A stretch of DNA of 40,444 bases from a virus. Shown here piece by piece: positions 1 to 9,300 of this stretch. Where the stretch lies: positions 1 through 40,444 of IMG/VR virus record IMGVR_UViG_3300006869_000022; one strand, written 5' to 3'. Under the pieces are notes generated by a model. The model did no database searches. It had not been told where the DNA came from and saw only the letters and a program-made list of their open reading frames with translations. The translations under genes were made by a program, and so were the position numbers. Positions within the stretch are counted from its first letter, which is position 1, and every line of letters begins with the position of its first letter.

Positions 1-2034
1 ATAATTCATATTATCCATCTCCTCTCCTTCCACATTCATCTGATCATATTCTGCTTCAAACTTTCCAGTAGGATCGGGAAACTCTCCAAGGTCTTGATAT
101 TTAGGAAGTCTCTTACGTTTATTTAAAAGCTCTTTACCAGATTTAGCTTGTCTGATTCCTCTTTCCGCTATAGACGTATCTACCATGTCATCTGTAATAC
201 TTTTACTAGCCTGACGCTGAAGCTGAGTAATAGTATTCTGATCATATCCGGCTTGAGTAAAAGCATTATCAATCTCATCAACAGGTATCATCTGCCTTAA
301 AAGATCTTTATAAACTTTTACAGCAGAGACTCCCAGCCGAATCTGACCTATAACATCCTCCGCCAAACTACTACCTTGAGCTGTAGACGTTGAACCACCT
401 TGCTGCCTTCTAGAAGGAGAATTGAACCCAATACTAAACCCAAACCTCGGAGTACCAGATATAAAGTCATAACTAGCAGAAGGATGACCAGTAATCTTCA
501 ATCCTCTCTTGTTTGTAATAAGAGGAATACTCCCTTCCGCTCCTATTCTAAATCCTGCCTCTGGAGATCTGGGAGTTCCATACCCGGCAAATATATTACC
601 TTGAAGTCCGCTTCTACGATCTCTTAAACCCGCCTTCCCTGTAAGATATCCATAAGGTAAAGCCTGGCCAGCATTATCCTTATCATACTCATACATGGGG
701 CCTACTTCCATAGTTCCTACACCTAACCCAGCATCAAGACCAAGATCAATGGCCATGTTTCTCATGTTACGCTTTTGAAGTAAGGTTGTGTAGTCGATAT
801 CAGCCATGGCTCCTAAACCACCCTGAAGTATATCTTGATTATATGCATCTTTTTCTATAGGGCTTTGATACCAGAATATTTCATTTCTAAGAGTACCCCT
901 TAATTCAGAATTGCGGTCTCTGTCAAAAACATAAGAGTACAAAGCTGGATTAACTGTAAACCCATAGGCAGTTCTGATATCATCATCAGTCTTCCGCATT
1001 ACTGGTGCAAGTGTTTGTGCTCCAATGCGAAGTGAAGGATCTCTTGGACTTTTTGATTTTCTACCTTTAGGATCAACCAAGGTCATAAATTTATTATCAG
1101 GCCAGTTACCTCCTTTTTGATATTCTTCAAACGCTGGCTCTAGATCTGAAGAATTGTTGGTTACCCAGTTTTTTAAAGCTTTCTTGATACCAAGAGTATT
1201 AGGATCTTGTGCTGGTTCTATTCCCCCTGTAGCTGTTATACCTTTATTTATATAAGATCTAATCTTTTGTTCCATCTCTTCTTCACTATCTGATGTAGCT
1301 CCTATGTAAGCACCCAATAAATTATTCCACATGTCTTCAGCAGAGTTCATACCCGACCTAACATAGTCATACTTATCTTCTTCCTCAGACATCTGGTCCT
1401 TAAAAAAAGCAGCTTCATGACCAGCACCTAAAAGGTTTGAAGCTAAAAAACCTAAAACATCATTCATACCAGTATATTCCAGAACTCCTCCATAACCCGG
1501 TATCTTACTTAGCGCGTCACTAACTTTATCTGCTGTAGCAGCAGAACTATAAGCATGTCTTATTTCATCACTATGCCAATCTCTCCAATCCATCTCTTCC
1601 CACATCTCTAAATTCTCTGGACTAGAAAAGTCCATTTCCTCGTCAAGAAGAGATTGTAACTCCGCGCTATCTTCAGGGGATATTTCATTAAATAACTCGT
1701 GATCATAATGTAAACCAAGCGTATCATAATTAAGATTAAAAGAAGGTCTTCTATATTTATCCCCAATTCGAGTAACAAAAACTTGCTGTCTTTCTAGAAG
1801 GTTCTTCCAATCATCTTCATACTTTTTGTAATCCTCTGTTTTTGCAAGATTGGACTTATGAAGTCCATGAGCCTCTTTTAATTTGTCTAGTTCCTTCAAA
1901 GACATACCAGACATACCCTGAAGGGTTATTGGTTTCTTTGGTTCTCTTGATCCGATTGGTCTAAGCTCTTTCTTAAACTCCCCCGCATTCTGGAACTTAG
2001 CTAAACCTTTTTTATTTAAACGAGCTCTCTTCAT
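1..2034 (-). CDS. Putative virion cargo/ejection protein (partial, C-terminus off the left edge)
   Basis: The frame is open for 678 codons from an ATG at 2034 to the window edge, with no stop, so the gene is truncated by the window. I do not recognise a catalytic domain. The N-terminus is basic (MKRARLNKKGLAKFQNAGEF) and carries a K-[FY]-Q-[ND]-x-G-E-F motif that recurs near residues 640-650 (LPKYQDLGEF) and, in shorter form, in the neighbouring cell-wall-degrading gene. Residues about 425-545 hold at least five short glycine- and aromatic-rich stretches (for example FRIGAEGSIPL and RFGFSIGFNS) that look like amphipathic beta strands, as in outer-membrane barrels. A promoter-like 12-mer lies 10 bases upstream of the start. 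Its place after the muzzle-type and lytic genes fits the cargo proteins of crAss-like virions, which enter the host with the DNA; that role is inferred from position and composition. Confidence 0.75.
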   Translation of the reverse strand, partial: MKRARLNKKGLAKFQNAGEFKKELRPIGSREPKKPITLQGMSGMSLKELDKLKEAHGLHKSNLAKTEDYKKYEDDWKNLLERQQVFVTRIGDKYRRPSFNLNYDTLGLHYDHELFNEISPEDSAELQSLLDEEMDFSSPENLEMWEEMDWRDWHSDEIRHAYSSAATADKVSDALSKIPGYGGVLEYTGMNDVLGFLASNLLGAGHEAAFFKDQMSEEEDKYDYVRSGMNSAEDMWNNLLGAYIGATSDSEEEMEQKIRSYINKGITATGGIEPAQDPNTLGIKKALKNWVTNNSSDLEPAFEEYQKGGNWPDNKFMTLVDPKGRKSKSPRDPSLRIGAQTLAPVMRKTDDDIRTAYGFTVNPALYSYVFDRDRNSELRGTLRNEIFWYQSPIEKDAYNQDILQGGLGAMADIDYTTLLQKRNMRNMAIDLGLDAGLGVGTMEVGPMYEYDKDNAGQALPYGYLTGKAGLRDRRSGLQGNIFAGYGTPRSPEAGFRIGAEGSIPLITNKRGLKITGHPSASYDFISGTPRFGFSIGFNSPSRRQQGGSTSTAQGSSLAEDVIGQIRLGVSAVKVYKDLLRQMIPVDEIDNAFTQAGYDQNTITQLQRQASKSITDDMVDTSIAERGIRQAKSGKELLNKRKRLPKYQDLGEFPDPTGKFEAEYDQMNVEGEEMDNMNY

Positions 2035-2043
2035 AATACACTT

Positions 2044-2055
2044 ATAATATACAAA
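2044..2055 (-). promoter_or_regulatory. Putative late promoter motif
   Basis: Minus strand reads TTTGTATATTAT, an exact copy of a 12-mer found upstream of several genes here. It ends 9 bases before the ATG of the partial left-edge gene, so any leader would be very short. Confidence 0.6.
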
Positions 2056-2076
2056 TAATTAAGGGAAAAATCTAAT

Positions 2077-5000
2077 CTAGAGAACAGTCTGAAGCTGCCG
2101 TGGGATGATGTTTGTCATGATAAAATTAGGAGGAGACATACCTGCTTTCTTGGCTGGCGCATAGTAAACTCTATTCATTCTATCATAAACTTTTTGAGCT
2201 TTTGGTTCTAGATCTGTACCATCAAACTCACCATTGATGTAACCCTTATACATCTCTAGTTTATTCATCTCACCTCCCGCTCTCTTATATAGATTAGTAA
2301 TCTGATTAGTAAGTGTTGTATCTGTCATAGCCTTTGCCAAGTCCTCAACATACTTCCTAGTGGGAGTATTCTTATTAAAGATGATCATATCTATGTATCC
2401 CTTTGGCTCGCTAGGTAAATCCTCTAGCCAATCAAAACTATTATAGATATCAACACCGGCTTTCCTTTGATCAGTAAACCACTTTCTAGCTGTCTTCGGT
2501 CCCCAGTTGTAAGCAGCAAGAGCTTTTGCTAAACGCACATTAGGATCCTGATTAGGTTTATTTATCCATTCACTGTTGTATAGTTTATTCATATACCACT
2601 TGTGAATAGTAGAATTCTGAACTGGATCAAATGGATCTACTTCTTTGACTTTAAATGCCTTCTTGTAATCTGTAATAACATCATCACCAATCTGACCCAA
2701 ACCTTTATAGCCTCCTTTATTTTCTACATCAGTCTCCCAGTTAGATTCTGCAAAAGCTTGCCTCCATAACATCTCAGATGGTATAACATCATTAGTTGGT
2801 ACATAAGGTTTCTTCACAGGAATATTAAGCTTCTGACCCAACGAAAGCTTGTCAATGTTTATATCAGGGTTAGCCTCTATAAAGTCTTCTCTGGGTATTT
2901 CCAATCTATTGGCAATGCCTAAAAAAGTATCACCTGACTTGACCTTATATACTTCTTGCCCTTCTTGAGCTTTAGGTAGTGGGCCGCCATTTTTTCTTGT
3001 AAAAAATATATCAGAATCTAATTGACGATCATTAATATATTTAGATGCTTCACCTTTACTGTTATAATAAGTTGTTCTAGACCTTGGTAATTTCATAAAG
3101 GTTCCTTCAAATGGCCTAGATAAATTAAACTCTTGCTTCAGCAAAGGAAGTATTTCTGTATTATAAGAAGGGACATTTCTATTAGGTTTTGGAATGCCTA
3201 CCCTACCCATTTGCATTCTAGACGTATTACCACCACTTAACCCAGCAAAACCTCTATTGCCAGATACAATAACAGATGGTTTATCAGTATCAAATAATAA
3301 ATGGTTATGTTGATTAGCCGGATCAAGTCCTCTATGGCGACCTAAATTAACTATATTATCTGGGTTCATTAATCCCTTATTTACCATATAATCTGCAACA
3401 GGTACTGTTTCTATTTTGTAATCAAAAAGTTCACCTCTTCTGTTAGTGTGAGTTAAAGACTGTCTTACCGGTTTTCCTGTAGGAACATTTGTTGCATAAA
3501 ACCCTTGCTGACCATAAGATCTTAAGTTTTTATCCCACTCCCCACTCGGATCATGAGCGGACCCATCATAAAAACGTTTGTCATAGTATCCGGTATATGT
3601 ATTTTTGACGGTCGTAGGACCTGGAGACTCAAGACTAAAAACATTATGTATGTTTAATTCAGGATCATCAAATATTTCTTGCATTCTTTTAGAAGGCGTA
3701 GCGTCTTTGCCAAGATTCATTTCAAACTTGGTCCTTGGATTCTTTCTTGAAAAATCTGCCAACTGATTTGCTAAAGCATCATCCGTGTTAAAATCTGCAT
3801 ACCGCTGAACAAAAGTGTTAAAAACATCATCAGCTGCCTGAGCCTGATTTACTTGAGAAATAGCACTGCGCTCATAATTTGTCAATGATATAAAGTCATC
3901 TCCACGTAATCCTAACTCATCAATGCCAAGATTGCTATAATCACCTGTACCCGCACCGCGTATATCTGCTGCAGGAAACTTTGATCTATATTGTTTTAAA
4001 AGAGAAGGCTTAGAAAATTTAGGAGTATAAGGAGAAGTGGCTAGTTTTTTTAGAAAACTACCAGGAATAAACGGTAAGAGAAAACCAGCAGCATTAAAAC
4101 CAGCATCTACATAGTCACCTCGCATTAAAGCTTCTCCAGTATTTTTTGCATCAATGTATTCACCTGCTACAGGGAACCAACCTGCTACTTCTTCATTATA
4201 AGTAATAGGTTTTAGACCTTGATCCGGAAACAAATCACCCCCAGGGCTTCTTCTCATGTATTCCTTCAACTGTCGTTCCTCTTCAGCTTTCAGAGCTGCT
4301 ACAGTGCTAGCGTTAAAAGCTTCACGTTGAGCAGGACTCAAAGTACTAAATGGATCACGAGGGACTAGATCTTGTGCTTTTAACTCTCCAGCCTTTTGCA
4401 TCTCAGGAATCTCTGTGTTGCTTGCCATTAGCTTGTCGGTAGAAACCTCTGGAGTTTTTTCAGAGATGGCTTTGTAATATCCTTCTATTCTCTTAGCATG
4501 TACATTACCACCCTGAGCATCCCCTGTTTTTAATGATGAAGGGCTCTGCCACCAATAACCTATCTTCATTGCATCAGACATGTTAGGGTCATTGCCTAAT
4601 GTCTTCATCTTTATATAGACATCTCCATCATCATCAATATCTGCTTGATATCTATTAGTGCCCGTTAAAGCATTTAAAGAAGTTGTAATCTTTTTTACAT
4701 TTTTTTCATTCCATCCAGGAATATCAGAAAAACTGACTCTATCATTTAACTCATCTAAGTAAACACCGGATCTATTAATCCTTGAAGATGAGGATCTTAC
4801 TAAATCTTTAAGCCCAGTGTTGTCATAAAAATTTCTAACACCAGGTTCTAGACCCTCTTCATACAACTTACTAGATCGTCTTCTGCCAGCATTTGTATAT
4901 ATCAATGTAGCAATAGCTGATTTTGCCGGGTCTCTTAAATCTGCTAATTGTTTAATCTTTTGAGGACCTCTAACACTTTCATTGAACATAGCAAGCTGAC

Positions 5001-6363
5001 GACTTAATACTTCATCATCTTTGATGTTGTCAAAGTTCAACTGAGTAAGACCTTGTGTGGAACCAGCCCAATCAACACTAAGACCACCCCCTCCTTCAGA
5101 TTCACCCATTGCCAATGCTATTGACAAATTTGCTAAGTCATCATACTCATCACTAGTAAGGCGTAGAGCTTCCATCATAGTCTCTTTGTTATCTTTAAGA
5201 GATTGGCTAAACTCCTGCATAGCCTCTTTATCTAGACGAGGTGCTCTAAACTTATCATCTTCTTTAATCCTAAACTTAGGATCTTGTCTAATCTCATCTA
5301 AACGATCAACATCAAACTGATACTCTGTAAAATAACGAGGTCTATAAAAGTTGTCAGATAGTTTAATGTTCTGAGGAGTAAGGCTAGCATAACTCTTTGG
5401 TACTCCTACTGTTTCAAGTTCGTAGCCTAGCGGTGAATTAGCTATTTGCTTTATAATATTCTCTTCTGTATCATATTTCTTTAGATATGCATCATAAAGA
5501 ATAATTTCTCCTTTTTCATTTACACCAACAGACATAACACTATGATGAGATGGTTGTAAACCATAATCAATATTAAATCCTTTTGCTCTTTGCCCATAAG
5601 GTGTATCGGTGCGACCCTTAGGACCAAAACTGTAAATAGATCCTATAGGGTATTGACCGGGTTGAAACTTTCCTGTAGGATCATCAATCTCTTTGTCATC
5701 AGATTCAATCTTTGCGCCCTCCTTATTCCTGTTATATAAAGTCTTACCTTCTGCACGTACTATGTTTCCTTGTATATCCCAACTATCCGCAGCACCCACC
5801 CCTCTATCACCATCCATCCATGGAAAGTCTTGTACTTGCTGCTTAGTTGGTGTGTTTTTAATGCTTGTTATATCCAGATCATCTTTTCCCCAAACATTAG
5901 CTGTATAGGGAACACCCGAGATACTACCCGCTGTTGCATCAAAAGCCTTTCTTGTGTTCTCCAAACAGTTACCTCCAAAACAACGCTCACTATTAAGAAA
6001 CTCTAGATCTTCCTCAGTTATTAGAAAGTCATGAAGATTAACCATCTCCTTTTCTTTTGACGGAGGATCTAATGCTAAGCCATCTTTAGCCATGGGAAGT
6101 TCAAATACCATATCTCCAGGAAACTTATAATCATTACCGGGAGTCATCATCTTAGAGTTCCCTAAATTGTCTGTACCTAGAACAGGGAAGTCCACACCCT
6201 TCATGGTAATGTCACCTGAAGGAATAATGTTAAAAGGGTTATCTACATCAGGGGAGTCTCTCTTATATCCCTGGGTAGAGAATATTCCAGTTGTATAAGT
6301 AAACATCTCATTGGGTCCACCAGGTAAACCTCTACGCTCTGACTTTTCGTATTTCCCTTTCAT
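2077..6363 (-). CDS. Multi-domain virion-associated cell-wall hydrolase / ejection protein (LysM + lytic transglycosylase)
   Basis: A roughly 1428-residue modular protein, probably packaged in the virion to breach the cell wall during DNA entry. Residues 50-95 hold a conserved-looking stretch with ITMKG, PVLGTDN and PGDMV. Residues 128-292 resemble an NlpC/CHAP-type cysteine peptidase or amidase, with a candidate Cys at about 134 and His at about 274-275 before a beta-rich GEIILYDA segment. Residues about 410-500 look lysozyme-like, with a Glu in AMGESEGG followed by TQGLTQLN. Residues about 725-772 are a Gly/Ala-rich hydrophobic stretch ending LLPFIPGSFLKK. LysM lies near 1135-1180 (YKVKSGDTF to LGQKLNIPV). 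A soluble lytic transglycosylase domain follows, with Glu in AFAESNWE, GLGQIG and the AYNWGP signature. The start is uncertain: the ATG at 6363 overlaps the upstream stop as TGATG, while a GTG at 6366 adds one residue. LysM and transglycosylase are secure; the other domains are weaker calls. Confidence 0.88.
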   Translation of the reverse strand: MKGKYEKSERRGLPGGPNEMFTYTTGIFSTQGYKRDSPDVDNPFNIIPSGDITMKGVDFPVLGTDNLGNSKMMTPGNDYKFPGDMVFELPMAKDGLALDPPSKEKEMVNLHDFLITEEDLEFLNSERCFGGNCLENTRKAFDATAGSISGVPYTANVWGKDDLDITSIKNTPTKQQVQDFPWMDGDRGVGAADSWDIQGNIVRAEGKTLYNRNKEGAKIESDDKEIDDPTGKFQPGQYPIGSIYSFGPKGRTDTPYGQRAKGFNIDYGLQPSHHSVMSVGVNEKGEIILYDAYLKKYDTEENIIKQIANSPLGYELETVGVPKSYASLTPQNIKLSDNFYRPRYFTEYQFDVDRLDEIRQDPKFRIKEDDKFRAPRLDKEAMQEFSQSLKDNKETMMEALRLTSDEYDDLANLSIALAMGESEGGGGLSVDWAGSTQGLTQLNFDNIKDDEVLSRQLAMFNESVRGPQKIKQLADLRDPAKSAIATLIYTNAGRRRSSKLYEEGLEPGVRNFYDNTGLKDLVRSSSSRINRSGVYLDELNDRVSFSDIPGWNEKNVKKITTSLNALTGTNRYQADIDDDGDVYIKMKTLGNDPNMSDAMKIGYWWQSPSSLKTGDAQGGNVHAKRIEGYYKAISEKTPEVSTDKLMASNTEIPEMQKAGELKAQDLVPRDPFSTLSPAQREAFNASTVAALKAEEERQLKEYMRRSPGGDLFPDQGLKPITYNEEVAGWFPVAGEYIDAKNTGEALMRGDYVDAGFNAAGFLLPFIPGSFLKKLATSPYTPKFSKPSLLKQYRSKFPAADIRGAGTGDYSNLGIDELGLRGDDFISLTNYERSAISQVNQAQAADDVFNTFVQRYADFNTDDALANQLADFSRKNPRTKFEMNLGKDATPSKRMQEIFDDPELNIHNVFSLESPGPTTVKNTYTGYYDKRFYDGSAHDPSGEWDKNLRSYGQQGFYATNVPTGKPVRQSLTHTNRRGELFDYKIETVPVADYMVNKGLMNPDNIVNLGRHRGLDPANQHNHLLFDTDKPSVIVSGNRGFAGLSGGNTSRMQMGRVGIPKPNRNVPSYNTEILPLLKQEFNLSRPFEGTFMKLPRSRTTYYNSKGEASKYINDRQLDSDIFFTRKNGGPLPKAQEGQEVYKVKSGDTFLGIANRLEIPREDFIEANPDINIDKLSLGQKLNIPVKKPYVPTNDVIPSEMLWRQAFAESNWETDVENKGGYKGLGQIGDDVITDYKKAFKVKEVDPFDPVQNSTIHKWYMNKLYNSEWINKPNQDPNVRLAKALAAYNWGPKTARKWFTDQRKAGVDIYNSFDWLEDLPSEPKGYIDMIIFNKNTPTRKYVEDLAKAMTDTTLTNQITNLYKRAGGEMNKLEMYKGYINGEFDGTDLEPKAQKVYDRMNRVYYAPAKKAGMSPPNFIMTNIIPRQLQTVL

Positions 6364-9300
6364 CACCTGAATGATAAATTAAGTTTGGTATTATTTAGCT
6401 TCAACAGCATCTTTCTATCTGCTGAAATCCTTCTTGTTAATAAGAACTTGTTATAGTAATGTCTAAACTTTTTTCTTTCAAAAGCAGACTTGCTATAATC
6501 TAAGTTGCCAGAGTTTAAATCTCTGATATAACCATTCCGGCGTGTTTTAAATATCTCTTGCTGAGCATTTGAAAACTCACCTCTATCATGGGTAGTATCC
6601 CAGAATTGATTAATACGATATTTCTGTTCAACTTTTGATGAGAGTATTTCAATATCTGAAAGATTCACTTTTGGATACTCTAATCCTTTCATCGGATCAT
6701 TCTTGAACTGATTGTGGATTCTTAGTAATCCAGACACTTGTTCTGTGTTATGAACAATCAGCTCATCAAAGTTGAAATCAAGATCATGCCATCTGTCATC
6801 ACCACACCCATCGTGCAGATCTCCTTTATAGACGTAAGACTCTAACTGATATTCTAAACTTCTAACAGTGTTTACATTCTGACCTGTGTTTTCTACTAAC
6901 TCTACTTCCCATGGATAATCTACACCATAGTAGTTAGCAAACAAATCACACCTATAGTTATGTCTCCATATACCAGAACCTGTAGTTACGGCAGGTGTAA
7001 TATCCTCATAAAAGAAACTACAGATAACTGGATTAGGGTTTACATAGTTAGGATCTCCATTAGGTCCTGCTTTATAAACATCATCACAGTTACCAATCTT
7101 CGTTGTGAGTCCTTTAGGATTTATAGGAGGAGGACATTCACACCCAATCTTTCTACATATAGGTGGATTAACATCATTACAGTCACCTGTTGGTTCTGTG
7201 TAACCATTGTTGCCCGGATATACTAAAGTGTAACCCGTTGGACAAGAGCATGAAAAAGAACAAATAGAGTTAATAATCTGCTGTGCAACATAATCTGTTT
7301 TCTGGTCATTCAATGGCTGTTGCGAAAGAATGATATATTGATTCTGTCTGTTTGGTGTATTAGCATCACCAGTAAGATTATCTAAAATATCATTTCCGGT
7401 AAAAGGATAAATACCCTGAGTTGCATTAGCACAATCATCAGATATTTTAATATTGCCTTGACTATCAAAAACATCCTGATTCTCCCCACACCATACAGTG
7501 TAGATATACTGATTGGCTGGACCACCACCACCTAGAAGACTGCTTTGATATGTCATACCAATTGAAGAACCACCAGCCCGGCAATTATTTTTTTCATTAA
7601 AGCTGTTTGGAGGGCTGGTTGTATTAGCTCTACAACGAGCATCTGTAATAACTATTACCGCCTGAATAAAATTAGCATTACCACTTCTATCACCAAGTTC
7701 TGTAGTACTCTTAGAATTTAAAACTTCAAACGCATTATATATACCACGACAGAAATTGGTTTTTTGTCCGCTAGGATCTAATGTGTTATAGTAAGCTGTT
7801 GCACTAGAACTAAAACCTAATCCATCAATAACAGTGTCAGGATCAAAAGTATTAGCCATAGTCTTTTGAACATTGCCACTAGTTCTTAGATTCATAAAAG
7901 TGCTTTCTGCACTACCAAAAGCTGTAAAGCCCATTTGTAATCTACCAGAAGATAGAGCTGACTGTACATCAGAATTGTCTAAAAAATCAGAAATAAACTG
8001 ATGTTGATTTTTAAGAATTGATTGTTGATTTGCATTTGTACTTGCAGAGTAGTCCATGCATAATACCAAATCAATATCACAAGTCTGTGTCTGTAGATTA
8101 GCAAGTACCTCTTCTACATTTACAATTGCTGGGGCAGAGTCACCAATAGTTATCTCACAGTTTTGAGTTACGGGATTATAACTATACCCTGGTGGACAAT
8201 ATGGTTGATCTAATTGCTTTTCCTTTGTTGTTAGGAAATGATTAATGCTAGGCATGCACAGTTCTGGATGCCAATCATGGAATGAGATCCAAGCCTTAGC
8301 TTTAGGGTCATAGCTTACAGTCCAAGATACATCCTCAAAGTAGAGAGGATCTCCTAATGTAATCTTAGTACTTAGGATAGGTGCATCGTCATTTACCTGC
8401 GGCTGCAGTACAAAACCATTGAATGTAAAACCATTCTGTACTGTATAGTTGACCTGATCTTTATACTGGTCTTTAACCCTAAAGTCTCTCTTACAGAAAT
8501 ATACTACATCATTATTTACATCATAGATAGACTGGCATCCTACACCGACTACAGGATTATCTGCTAATGGTGTTTCTTCTAATGCTGGAAACTGCTTAAT
8601 CAACTGAGATGGTAAGTACTTATTGAACCACCACTTCATACCATTATTAGCAATGTTCTCTAGCTTACCTGTGTAATGGAATATCTTACCCTGAGCCTGT
8701 GATATAAAGAACACACCCATAGGTGTATTAATTACAGTCCTATGACTCTCACATGATCCATACTCATTAGATAAATCTGAGTTTGTAATGTTCTGGAAAG
8801 GTTGGCTAAATAAACCACCATCACCTATAGTAAGCTTAGTACCTAAATCTGTCTTCAGTGTATCCAGACCTTGAAACATCTGAGGTGACTGGTATGGGAA
8901 TAATACTAAGGCACCGCTCTTATTAATAGGCTTGATTACATTGATAGGATTCTTAAAATCCTTGTAGTTGTTTGGTAAGAAAACTCTCCAGAAATCTTTC
9001 TTAGATTCTGTCTTGGCCTGAAGAGAGTATATTAATCTCTTAGGGTAATAACTAAAACAATCTTCAGCAACCTTAGGATCGTAATCTCTAGTTTGAACCT
9101 CTCCAAAATTAGATATCTGAGTGAGGAACTTTGATACACTCAGAGAGATATCATACTTATAGTAGTTGTCCTTCTTGATTATGTCTGCATGAAATAAATC
9201 ATCCGTGTTAGCATACTCATAAGGATCATAGAACCTCTTGTCCTGAGCTTCCTCCCAATCTCTTTGAGCTAGGTTATACTCTGACTCTACAAAGAAGTCC

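Noticed and set aside
400-627. Plus-strand frame of 75 codons
   Set aside because: Lies wholly opposite the open minus-strand cargo gene, with Arg/Ser-rich low-complexity translation and no coding pattern.
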